A DNA stretch of 7,223 nt from an uncultured Bacilli bacterium (GTDB lineage Bacteria > Bacillota_I > Bacilli_A > RF39 > UBA660): NCBI GenBank assembly GCA_947624845.1, contig CANQMB010000054.1, positions 1-7,223 of the forward strand. Reading direction: 5' to 3'. The translations under genes were made by a program, and so were the position numbers. Shown one piece after another: positions 1 to 6,260 of this stretch (within the stretch, counting starts at the first letter, position 1; each line of letters starts with the position of its first letter). The notes beneath the pieces were generated by a model. The model was not told the origin of the DNA. It worked only from the letters and a program-made list of their open reading frames with translations, and made no database searches.

Positions 1-90
1 TCTGCTATATTCATCGCATAAATTTTTATGCATAGGAATTTATGCTGTTCCTAATCTATGTAAACGCTATTCCTAGCAGTTTACCAAATT
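1..90. repeat. Cluster of small inverted repeats downstream of the signal peptidase gene
   Basis: No gene is visible here. Several short palindromes sit side by side. Positions 60-84 form a hairpin: gtaaac (60-65) pairs with gtttac (79-84), gcta (66-69) pairs with tagc (74-77), one base (78) is bulged, and the loop is four bases, reading GGAA (a GNRA-type tetraloop) on the minus strand. Positions 16-31 form a second palindrome (gcataaa against tttatgc), and positions 30-45 a third (gcata against tatgc). The outer ctgcta (2-7) could also pair with tagcag (74-79). On the minus strand the first hairpin starts seven bases after the peptidase stop codon, but no T tract follows it, so it is not a classical intrinsic terminator. 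It may stabilise the 3' end of the mRNA or be the edge of an intergenic repeat continuing to the left. Confidence 0.45.
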
Positions 91-771
91 TTATTTAGAT
101 TTCTTCGTGTTCTTCTTCGTTGTCGTCTTTTTCTTAGAGGAATTTTCCTTTTGTTTTTTACTTTCTTCTTGTTTCTTCTTTTCTTCTTCCTCTTTCATTT
201 TCTTATATTCCAAATATTCTTTTCGATCAGCTTCTTGTTGTTTCTTATTGGAAATCATAAATCCAATAATAAAGATGATTGTAATACCCATAACAACGAT
301 TAAAATTGTTGTTGGTTGAGCAAGACTATTCATCATATTACCGACATTTGGAATTCGAAGTACATAGATTCCTTCTACATCCTTATATTCAACCATGTTT
401 TGATCTTGCGTATTGTTATTATCACCTTTGGTAATAAAATAAGTCTGACCATCATCTTCAACAATATCGATAATTCTGTGTGTTGTTACTGTATTTTCTG
501 CATCTCTAAAAGCAATTACATCATTTTCCTTTAATTTTTTTGGATTAATTTTTTTAGCAATAATTAAATCCCCTTTATGAATCTCTGTTTCCATAGATCC
601 TGATAAGACAATAAATGGTTTATAACCAAATACATCTGGAATTTTTTTAGGATTTGTTTTTGCTTGGAACATAATCCATAAATTCATTACTAGAATTGGT
701 ACTAAAATAATACAAGCAACAATAATAACCCAATTACTAATTTTTTGATACCATTTTTTATTTTCTTTCAT
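91..771 (-). CDS. Signal peptidase I, S26B (SipW/ER-like) type
   Basis: Membrane-bound signal peptidase that would remove signal peptides from exported proteins at the outer face of the membrane. From the preferred start it is 226 residues. A transmembrane helix spans about 14-35, followed by the catalytic serine in SGSM (Ser59), the box around GDLII (67-71), TTHRI with His98 where bacterial-type SPase I has lysine, and GDNN (116-119). The Ser/His pair marks the archaeal/ER-like subtype that includes SipW. A second transmembrane helix lies at about 155-173, and a Lys/Glu-rich tail of about 50 residues (174-226) should be cytoplasmic. An in-frame ATG nine codons earlier (798) would overlap the upstream gene by 7 bases but has no Shine-Dalgarno; the ATG at 771 is preceded by AGGAAAAGGGG with an 8-base gap, so it is chosen. 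It follows the Cys/His-rich surface protein directly, which is the likely substrate. The family call is sure; the substrate is inferred. Confidence 0.93.
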   Translation of the reverse strand: MKENKKWYQKISNWVIIVACIILVPILVMNLWIMFQAKTNPKKIPDVFGYKPFIVLSGSMETEIHKGDLIIAKKINPKKLKENDVIAFRDAENTVTTHRIIDIVEDDGQTYFITKGDNNNTQDQNMVEYKDVEGIYVLRIPNVGNMMNSLAQPTTILIVVMGITIIFIIGFMISNKKQQEADRKEYLEYKKMKEEEEKKKQEESKKQKENSSKKKTTTKKNTKKSK

Positions 772-779
772 TATTTCTA

Positions 780-790
780 CCCCTTTTCCT
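780..790 (-). promoter_or_regulatory. Ribosome binding site that decides the signal peptidase start
   Basis: On the minus strand this reads AGGAAAAGGGG and ends 8 bases before the ATG at 771. The alternative ATG at 798 has only AT-rich sequence upstream. The site lies just past the stop codon of the upstream surface-protein gene (792-794), so the two cistrons are probably cotranscribed and translationally coupled. Confidence 0.6.
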
Positions 791-791
791 A

Positions 792-2861
792 TTAACATCT
801 ACCATTAAATTTTAATTTTAATGTAAATCCTTTCTCTTCTTTTGGAATATATGCAACTTCTAAGCTTGGTATCTCTGTAGTAGCCTCTTTTATTGGTTCT
901 GTCTTTTCTTCTGGTGCTGTTTCTTTTACTTCTTCTTTCTTTGGTGGTTCCTGTTTTACTTCCACTTTTGTTGTTGTCTCTTCTTTTTGTGGTTTTTCTT
1001 CTACTTCTACTTTTTCAGATTCTACCTTGACAGGAGTTTCTTTTACCTCTTCTGTCTCTTCTTTCTTAACTTCTTTTACAACGTTGACTTCTTCTTTTGT
1101 ATTATGAATCATAGAAGGTTCTTCTTGACCATGGACACTGTATTCTGCAATTGGTTCTGTATAATTACATTTCGGTCTAGAACATTTCATGACATCATTA
1201 TCCCAGTCTCTATATAATGAGTGAGGTACTGGTGCATCTTCACTGACTTGTTTTCCACAAATTGGACAATTATAAACGATTTTATAACATGCTTCTTTCG
1301 TTCCTATATAAATTGTCTCTGGATCTCCTTCAATACAAGTATGATAACTTCTTGTATATCCACAACCTTCATTTTCACAAGTTTGTAAATAAGTTCCATC
1401 CCCTTGAGCAACTCCAGCATTAAATTTATGAGGTTTTGTATCTGTTGATTCACATCCAGTACATTCATAATATTCATTGTATTCATCTGTACTTTTCAAT
1501 ACATAATTGTGTTCAGCGCTGACTGTTTTTTCTTGATAATCACAACCTGGAGTTTCACAATCTCTATATTTATTGTGTGAACCTGGTTCTACATAAGATT
1601 CTCCTAGTTGATGTTCCCTTGTCTCTTCTACACCACATTCACATTCCCAAATTTCATTTGTCTCTTCATAATGATTAAATGTATAAGTGTGATCTTGATG
1701 AAGTTCTCTTTTTTCATAATCACAACCATCGGTTTCACATTCTTGAACAACTTCATGTGTGCCACGATCAAAATGTTCGTCTCCTAAAGTATGTCCTTTT
1801 GTTAATGTTTCCCCACATTCACATTCCCAATTTTCTTCTTCTCCTTCATAATTTAAGAAAGTAGTATAGGTATGTGGATTATGAAGTTCTTTCTTCTGAT
1901 AATCACAACCTGGAGTCTTGCAATCTTGAATTACTTCATGTGTATTTTTATCGAAAGATTTTTCTCCTAATTGATGGTTTTTCTTCGTCGTCTCTCCACA
2001 GTCACACTCCCAAGTTTCTTCTTCACCATCATAACCTAAGAATTGATTATATTGATGAACATGTTTTGGTGGAACAACTTTTTGATAACCACAACCGGTA
2101 TTCGTACAACGATAAGTTTCACTACCATCTAAGTTTTCGGTAACCTTTAGAGAGTGTACTGTCTTTATTTCTTTTTCACATGCAGTACAATCTCTATATT
2201 CATAAGTTTCATCAAATAGCTGAATTGGTCCATTGACGTGGATATGATTTCTTGTCTGTTTATATCCAGTCACTGAACAAACTCGTTCATCGTGATTTGT
2301 TTCCTTATTATATTCCCAGGAACCAAATTGATATTTTTTAATTTTACTTTTTTTAGAAATATGACCACAGCGAGTACATTTATATTGAGTGATCTCTTTA
2401 TATGTTTGGCTATCATTGTTATTGATAAAGGTTTTTATTATATTGTGGTGAAATTGGATTGAAATTTCACCACAAGAACAAAGGCCTTGTTCTTGTGTAT
2501 CGCTGATACTTTTCCAGTTTTCAAAATGATGAATATGTTTATTGACTGGTGATATTTCTTTTGGTTTTAGTTCTGTATTTTTTACTTTCAATACTGAATC
2601 TTGAGTTTCCTGACTTGGGAATTGATGATCTTTCGTATCAGATGTTTCTTTCTGATTATCTTCTTGCTTTTTGATTTCCTCTTGATTATCTTCTTGATTT
2701 AAATCTTCTGAAGTAATTGGATTGGGTGGCATTTTAGGGTCTTCGGTCAAAGATTTACTACATTGATATCCTCCAACAGTTACAAATAATGCCGTAGCGG
2801 CTAAAGCAATCCTCTTTTTTAATTTTCGAATTCCATTTAGATTTTCTTCCTTCTTATTCAT
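792..2861 (-). CDS. Exported Cys/His-repeat (zinc-knuckle-like) surface protein
   Basis: I do not recognise a named family. The protein has 689 residues. A basic stretch (RKLKKR, 12-17) and a hydrophobic segment (about 18-30) form a signal peptide or anchor, followed by an acidic Gln/Asp/Lys linker to about residue 100. Residues 100-580 hold about 30 cysteines, mostly in CxC-G, CxxC and C-x4-C-x-Y pairs with interspersed histidines, suggesting small zinc-binding or disulfide-linked modules. Three units of about 60 residues start at WECDCG (284), WECECG (345) and WECECG (405). Residues 590-669 are a Glu/Lys/Val/Thr/Pro-rich spacer, and the protein ends in a short hydrophobic-basic segment with a terminal Cys. 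There is no LPXTG signal and no proper lipobox: Cys34 is preceded by GYQ. An AGAGGTG ribosome site lies 6 bases before the ATG, and a promoter lies upstream. The next gene is a SipW-like peptidase, probably its processing enzyme. The role could be metal binding, adhesion or matrix formation; none is shown. Confidence 0.85.
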   Translation of the reverse strand: MNKKEENLNGIRKLKKRIALAATALFVTVGGYQCSKSLTEDPKMPPNPITSEDLNQEDNQEEIKKQEDNQKETSDTKDHQFPSQETQDSVLKVKNTELKPKEISPVNKHIHHFENWKSISDTQEQGLCSCGEISIQFHHNIIKTFINNNDSQTYKEITQYKCTRCGHISKKSKIKKYQFGSWEYNKETNHDERVCSVTGYKQTRNHIHVNGPIQLFDETYEYRDCTACEKEIKTVHSLKVTENLDGSETYRCTNTGCGYQKVVPPKHVHQYNQFLGYDGEEETWECDCGETTKKNHQLGEKSFDKNTHEVIQDCKTPGCDYQKKELHNPHTYTTFLNYEGEEENWECECGETLTKGHTLGDEHFDRGTHEVVQECETDGCDYEKRELHQDHTYTFNHYEETNEIWECECGVEETREHQLGESYVEPGSHNKYRDCETPGCDYQEKTVSAEHNYVLKSTDEYNEYYECTGCESTDTKPHKFNAGVAQGDGTYLQTCENEGCGYTRSYHTCIEGDPETIYIGTKEACYKIVYNCPICGKQVSEDAPVPHSLYRDWDNDVMKCSRPKCNYTEPIAEYSVHGQEEPSMIHNTKEEVNVVKEVKKEETEEVKETPVKVESEKVEVEEKPQKEETTTKVEVKQEPPKKEEVKETAPEEKTEPIKEATTEIPSLEVAYIPKEEKGFTLKLKFNGRC
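855..1094 (-). repeat. Glu/Lys/Val/Thr-rich low-complexity coding segment
   Basis: This stretch encodes residues 590-669 of the surface protein. It is dominated by short KEE, KVEV and EEVKET-like motifs with prolines and almost no hydrophobic residues apart from valine. Such segments commonly act as extended spacers in Gram-positive surface proteins. The plus strand is correspondingly very rich in T and C. No cell-wall sorting motif follows it. Confidence 0.7.
1470..2012 (-). repeat. Three tandem coding repeats of about 180 bp
   Basis: Unit 1 covers 2012-1830 (61 codons), unit 2 covers 1829-1650 (60 codons) and unit 3 covers 1649-1470 (60 codons). Each begins with Trp-Glu-Cys-x-Cys-Gly, then has a conserved His-x-Leu-Gly about 13 residues in, a second His in most units, and the C-x(2)-PG/DG-C-D-Y motif at about 31-38. 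Each closes with a His-rich stretch and a Tyr/Glu segment. The next WECxC-like block (YECTGC, residue 465) begins a degenerate fourth unit, and looser versions lie on both sides. The alternation of CxC and C-x4-C with histidines is the reason to suspect metal-binding knuckles. Confidence 0.8.
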
Positions 2862-2903
2862 AAATTACACCTCTTTCAATAAGATCGATTGAATCTACCT
2901 GCT

Positions 2904-2931
2904 ATTATACACAATTTTACAGATTTTGCAA
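2904..2931 (-). promoter_or_regulatory. Vegetative-type promoter for the surface protein and signal peptidase
   Basis: On the minus strand TTGCAA (2926-2931) is followed after 16 bases by a perfect TATAAT (2904-2909). The -10 box lies about 40 bases upstream of the surface-protein ATG at 2861, which leaves a short leader containing the AGAGGTG ribosome site. This matches a housekeeping sigma-A promoter. No clear operator repeat is visible around it. Confidence 0.65.
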
Positions 2932-3010
2932 TATTAATCTATCGTTTCTCAATTCTTTATCATTATACTTTTTTCTTTTTCATTCTATGAAAATTATTTA
3001 GAGAGTCTTT

Positions 3011-3427
3011 CTTGTTGCTTAAAGAGAACCAAACGCTCTACAAATTGAACAACAAGATCTTGGATACGTCGTAGCATCAATTGGCGAATTAGGTGGCGTT
3101 GTTCCTTATACATCTTATAGTGCTAGAATCAGTTATCTAAAAGAAAACAAAGAGATTATTGAAAAATTTGAACGTGCCATTCAAAAGGGATTGGACTACG
3201 TTCACTCATCTAGTGATGCTGAAGTGGCCAAAGCCATATTAAAACAATTTCCTGATACATCTTTAAATGATTTGACTAGTGTCATTAAACGATATCGTTC
3301 CATTGATGCTTGGCCAAAAACAACCAAATTTAGCAAAGAATCATTTGATCATTTACAAAAGATCATGAAAGCAAGTGGCGAACTAGATAGCGAAGTGGAT
3401 TATGAAAAATTAATCTATGAAAAATAA
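3011..3427 (+). pseudogene. 5'-truncated ABC transporter substrate-binding protein (nitrate/sulfonate/taurine class)
   Basis: From 3023 the frame reads REPNALQIEQQ, then GYVVASIGELGG, VPYTSYSAR, and on to a natural stop at 3425-3427. These are hallmarks of the C-terminal lobe of SsuA/TauA/NMT1-like binding proteins that capture a small substrate outside the cell for import. Only about 135 residues remain of a family that is usually 310-340 residues, so the signal peptide, the first lobe and most of the ligand pocket are missing. Upstream in the same frame lie TAA (3020-3022, where a TTA Leu codon would fit) and TAG (2999-3001). No start codon with a ribosome site precedes the conserved part; a TTG at 3191 is only an internal codon. 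The 3' end overlaps the ATPase start by 11 bases, as in an original intact operon. The gene is most likely a remnant of a deletion or rearrangement at the divergent junction. Confidence 0.8.
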
Positions 3428-4169
3428 AATATTAGAAATATCACACTTAACGAAGAATTACCAAGATCTAGATGGCGAAATTGAAGCGGTTCGAGATATT
3501 TCTTTCGATGTCTACGAAAAAGAATTCTTAGCTATTGTAGGTCCCAGTGGATGTGGAAAGTCAACTTTACTTTCCATTCTTTCCGGTTTAGAAAATAAAT
3601 CGGGAGGAAATATTATTTTTCATAAAGAAAATGTTATTTTGGGTTATATGTTACAAAAAGATTCTCTTTTTCCCTGGCTCAATATTTTAGATAATTGTCT
3701 ACTCGGTTTAAAAATTACCAATAATTTAACAGAATCTAATAAAAATTATGTTATTCATCTGTTAGAAACTTATGGATTAAAAGATTTTATTTATAAATAT
3801 CCAAATTCTTTATCGGGTGGAATGCGTCAACGGGTTGCTTTGATTCGAACCCTTGCAATCCATCCAGATATATTACTCTTAGATGAAGCTTTATCTGCTC
3901 TAGATTACCAAACAAGACTTGCTTTATCTGATGATTTACATCATATTATTAAACAGGAAGGAAAAACAGCTATTATGATTACCCATGATCTAGCAGAAGC
4001 GATTAGTATGGCCGATCGTATTGTTGTATTAACTAAAAGACCTTCGGTAGTAAAAAATATTTATAAGGTAGAAATGACAGACAAAAAAAATCCGATCCAT
4101 AATCGAAAGTGTAAAGAATTCTCAGATTACTATGAAAAAATATGGAGGGATTTAGATGTCCACATATAG
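3417..4169 (+). CDS. ABC importer ATPase, nitrate/sulfonate/taurine (SsuB/TauB) family
   Basis: Cytoplasmic nucleotide-binding subunit, 250 residues, about full length for the family, that powers import through the permease encoded next. All key motifs are intact: Walker A GPSGCGKST (42-50), Q-loop MLQKDSLFPW (Gln80), signature LSGGMRQR (132-139), Walker B ILLLDE (152-157) with a D-loop SALD (160-163), and the switch histidine in ITHD (His190). The Q-loop followed by FPW is typical of the sulfonate/nitrate/taurine/thiamine-precursor group. The DEALSALD sequence has Ala-Leu where DEPFSALD is usual. The ATG lies inside the end of the binding-protein remnant with only a poor ribosome site, so translation was probably coupled to it. 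The gene ends with TAG, inside the first codons of the permease. The substrate cannot be deduced. Confidence 0.95.
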   Translation: MKNKILEISHLTKNYQDLDGEIEAVRDISFDVYEKEFLAIVGPSGCGKSTLLSILSGLENKSGGNIIFHKENVILGYMLQKDSLFPWLNILDNCLLGLKITNNLTESNKNYVIHLLETYGLKDFIYKYPNSLSGGMRQRVALIRTLAIHPDILLLDEALSALDYQTRLALSDDLHHIIKQEGKTAIMITHDLAEAISMADRIVVLTKRPSVVKNIYKVEMTDKKNPIHNRKCKEFSDYYEKIWRDLDVHI

Positions 4170-4947
4170 TAAAGAACATATTGATTTCTTAAAAGAGAAA
4201 AGAAAGGAAAAACGACTTATTTTGTTTTTTCAAATAGCAATTATTGTTTTTTTCCTACTTTTATGGGAAGGAGCCTCTCGTTTGGGAGTAATTAATACCT
4301 TTTTATCTTCTTCTCCATCAGGAATTATCAAAACTATGATTTCTCTTTTTCAGGATGGAAGTTTAATTTCTCATATTTTAATTACAACTTATGAGACACT
4401 TCTTAGCTTCTTTCTTGCTACTATCATTGGATTTATAGTAGCAACGATTCTATGGTATAGTAAAATCGTCGCTAAAATCATTGATCCTTATTTGACAATT
4501 TTAAATTCTCTACCTAAAGTAGCCCTAGGTCCCTTAATTATTATCTGGGTAGGAGCCAGTATTCATTCTATTATTTTTATGGCTCTATTAATATCTACTT
4601 TTATAACGATTATTAATATTTATAATGGATTTAGAGAAACAGATGAAAATTATATTCGTCTATTAAAATCTTTTGGTGCAAAAAAAAGACAAATCTTTTT
4701 AAAAGTTGTTATTCCTAGCAATTATCATACATTGATTAATACTTTAAAAATTAATATTAGTATGTCTTTCATCGGAGTTATTATGGGAGAGTTGTTGGTA
4801 TCAAAACAAGGGCTTGGATATTTAATTATGTATGGATCTCAAGTATTTAATATCAATCTAGTCATTACAGCAGTTTTCATTTTGGGATTATTATCTTATC
4901 TTATGTATTTTTCTATTTCAAAACTAGAATGTTTAATAAAAAAATAA
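4156..4947 (+). CDS. ABC importer permease, nitrate/sulfonate/taurine (SsuC/TauC) family
   Basis: Membrane subunit of the importer, 263 residues. After a basic cytoplasmic N-terminus (KEKRKEKR, 13-20) there are about six hydrophobic helices: about 21-40, 74-100, 113-131, 135-155, 200-216 and 233-255. The cytoplasmic EAA loop that docks on the ATPase is clear at about 165-197 (LLKSFGAKKRQIFLKVVIP). The stretch LPKVALGPLIIIWVG (119-133) is a strongly conserved family block. The start overlaps the ATPase by 14 bases and is preceded by GGAGGG with a 6-base gap, so this subunit has its own good ribosome site. It appears functional, although no complete binding protein lies in the window; a partner would have to be encoded elsewhere if the system works. 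A terminator follows. Confidence 0.95.
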   Translation: MSTYSKEHIDFLKEKRKEKRLILFFQIAIIVFFLLLWEGASRLGVINTFLSSSPSGIIKTMISLFQDGSLISHILITTYETLLSFFLATIIGFIVATILWYSKIVAKIIDPYLTILNSLPKVALGPLIIIWVGASIHSIIFMALLISTFITIINIYNGFRETDENYIRLLKSFGAKKRQIFLKVVIPSNYHTLINTLKINISMSFIGVIMGELLVSKQGLGYLIMYGSQVFNINLVITAVFILGLLSYLMYFSISKLECLIKK

Positions 4948-4969
4948 TATGAAACTGAAGTGGTAAGAT

Positions 4970-5002
4970 AAAAGTATACACAAAAAAGTGTATGCTTTTT
5001 TT
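4970..5002. terminator. Bidirectional Rho-independent terminator between convergent operons
   Basis: The stem is agtatacac (4973-4981) against gtgtatgct (4988-4996), with one T-G wobble, and a loop of six A. On the plus strand it is followed by a run of T to 5002, ending the ABC transporter operon. On the minus strand the flanking A run before the stem becomes TTTTATCTT, so it can also end the redox operon, whose last stop codon (5001-5003) touches it. Confidence 0.85.
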
Positions 5003-5429
5003 AATTATCTAATTTATTATATTCTTCATCTGTTACAGGCTCTAACCACTCATTTGAAGTTTCTTCACCAGGTACTTCTATTGCAATGTGACTAAACCAA
5101 GAGCTGGGTTGTGCGCCATGCCAATGTTTTACATTCGCAGGAATTACCACAATATCTCCTGGAGATAATTTTTGTACTTCTTTTCCCCATTCTTGATAGT
5201 ATCCATACCCTGCTGTACAAATTAATACTTGTCCTCCTCCAGATTTAGATTTATGAATATGCCAATTATTTCTACAAGAGGGTTCAAAAGTCACATTTGC
5301 AAAACTGATTCCATTTTCAGTTTTTGTAATAGGGTTTAAATAACTATTTCCTGTAAAATACTCTGCATACGCATCATTTGGATTTCCCAGTCCAAATACA
5401 TTTAATTGATCAAATTCTTCTTTATTCAT
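5001..5429 (-). CDS. Cupin-domain protein of the CMD-associated type
   Basis: Small cytoplasmic single-domain cupin of 142 residues from the preferred start. The first cupin motif is WHIHKSKSGGGQ with His57 and His59; the usual Glu ligand position is occupied by Gln67. The second is PGDIVVIPANVKHWHGA (90-106), with His102 or His104 as the remaining metal ligand. The N-terminal VFGLGNPNDAYAEYFTG and the C-terminal NEWLEPVTDEEYNKL are typical of the short cupins found beside carboxymuconolactone-decarboxylase-family genes in gut and fermentative bacteria. The exact reaction is not known; a role in dealing with electrophiles or aromatic or quinone compounds is possible. A TTG (5456) or ATG (5444) farther upstream in frame could start translation, but the ATG at 5429 has GGGAG 8 bases before it and matches the usual family start. 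It overlaps the upstream gene by 8 bases, so translation is probably coupled. Last gene of the operon. Confidence 0.9.
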   Translation of the reverse strand: MNKEEFDQLNVFGLGNPNDAYAEYFTGNSYLNPITKTENGISFANVTFEPSCRNNWHIHKSKSGGGQVLICTAGYGYYQEWGKEVQKLSPGDIVVIPANVKHWHGAQPSSWFSHIAIEVPGEETSNEWLEPVTDEEYNKLDN

Positions 5430-5751
5430 TGTTATTACTCCCATATACTTCTTCAATTAAAGGAAATGTACTCCAAGCTTTAGGCCATCCACAGTAAAAT
5501 GCTAATTGAGTTACTGTTTCAACAACTTCCTCTTTGGTAAGACCATGTTCTTTTCCGATTGCTAAATGACTTTTTAATTGCGGATATAATCCTTGGGCAA
5601 ATAACGCTGATATTGTTATTAAACTTCTATCCCTTGCTGATAATTTATCTTCTCTTGACCATACCTCCCCAAATAATACATCATCATTTAATTCGGCAAA
5701 TTTAGGTGCAATATTACCTAACCTGTCTCTACCAGCTGTTTGTTTTTTCAT
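5422..5751 (-). CDS. Carboxymuconolactone decarboxylase (CMD/AhpD-like) family protein
   Basis: All-helical cytoplasmic protein of 109 residues, full length for a single-domain CMD protein. The family core is visible: FGEVWSREDKLSARDRSLITISAL (27-50), with Glu29 and the RDRSL block, then LKSHLAIGKEHGLTKEEVVETV (59-80), with His62, and YCGWPKA (86-92). The CxxC redox pair of true AhpD is absent; only Cys87 is present, so it is closer to the decarboxylase-like branch than to thiol peroxidase partners. The name should not be taken as proof of the muconolactone reaction, since no other protocatechuate pathway genes are here. An AAGGAG site lies 8 bases before the ATG. It lies 28 bases after the interrupted flavodoxin and overlaps the cupin. 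The CMD-cupin pair is a recurrent arrangement and the two proteins probably act together. Confidence 0.92.
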   Translation of the reverse strand: MKKQTAGRDRLGNIAPKFAELNDDVLFGEVWSREDKLSARDRSLITISALFAQGLYPQLKSHLAIGKEHGLTKEEVVETVTQLAFYCGWPKAWSTFPLIEEVYGSNNNE

Positions 5752-5779
5752 TATTCATTCTCCTTATCTAAAATTTTTA

Positions 5780-6247
5780 TTATATTATCCAACTTGTTAC
5801 ATCATTTTCTGATACATTTCTCGTGAGTATTTTAGCACTCACAAAATTCAGGTTCCTATAAGTAGTTTTTAAAGTATTAAAACTATTATTTACACTGGAT
5901 CCACCTGAGGTTGCAAACACATAGATTTTTTTGTTTTCCATATTGTTTTCCTCAATAAAGGTATTGATGATCGTCGGTGCTAAATCCCACCATACTGGAA
6001 AGCCAATTAAGATAGTATCATAATCACTTAAATTCGAAACTTTATTCTTTACCTCTGGTCTTGATGATGGATTGTTCATTTCAACTGACGATCTACTTTC
6101 TTGATTCGTCTAATCTAAATCCCCTCTTGTATACTTATCTATAGGTTCAATTTCAAATAAATCTCCACCAGTAATAGTAGCAATTCTTTCTGCTACTTCT
6201 TTTGTTACTCCACTCGCTGAAAAAAAACTAACTAAAATTTTACTCAT
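5780..6247 (-). pseudogene. Flavodoxin (Flavodoxin_4-like) interrupted by one in-frame TAG
   Basis: Reading from the ATG at 6247, which has a strong AAGGAGG site (6256-6262) 8 bases upstream, gives a 155-codon soluble flavodoxin. The protein begins [20 protein letters not shown], with the FMN phosphate loop SASGVT, then [18 protein letters not shown], then TAG at codon 46 (6110-6112). The same frame continues without further damage through NNPSSRPEV, the flavin-side loop GFPVWWDLAP, FATSGGSSVNNS and a normal TAA end. The neighbouring paralog has DLNY at the aligned place, and an aromatic, plausibly Trp (TGG to TAG), would fit. The break is therefore a single nonsense change, a readthrough site or a sequencing error. 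If stopped, the 45-residue product cannot bind FMN properly. An internal ATG at 6079 could start a fragment, but it has no ribosome site and lacks the phosphate loop. It lies 13 bases after the anchored flavodoxin. Confidence 0.82.
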
Positions 6248-6260
6248 AAATCATTCCTCC

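Noticed and set aside
771..798. Longer signal peptidase starting at ATG 798
   Set aside because: No Shine-Dalgarno lies upstream of it, while the ATG at 771 has a good one at 780-790.
1470..2012. CRISPR-like or other non-coding tandem array
   Set aside because: The repeats keep a reading frame, are spaced by whole codons and encode the conserved Cys/His motifs; there are no short identical repeats with unique spacers.
987..2143. Open frames on the plus strand opposite the surface protein
   Set aside because: They are shadows of the low-complexity and repeated coding sequence, with no ribosome sites and no recognisable protein motifs.
2755..2765. Cys34 after the hydrophobic segment as a lipoprotein attachment site
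   Set aside because: The residues before it are Gly-Tyr-Gln, which does not fit the lipobox pattern of a Leu/Val at -3 and small residues at -1.
2932..3000. Promoter for the ABC transporter remnants on the plus strand
   Set aside because: Only weak -10-like TATACT sequences occur near 2965, with no acceptable -35 box at the right spacing.
3191..3427. A separate small gene starting at TTG 3191
   Set aside because: The same frame continues upstream with conserved binding-protein motifs back to about 3023, so this is the inside of a truncated gene, and no ribosome site precedes the TTG.
5422..5751. AhpD alkylhydroperoxidase with a CxxC active site
   Set aside because: Only one cysteine is present in the YCGWPKA block, so the redox pair of AhpD is missing.
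6110..6112. General reassignment of TAG to an amino acid in this organism
   Set aside because: The ATPase gene ends with TAG at a normal family length, next to a permease start, so TAG appears to work as a stop; one codon is not evidence for a code change.
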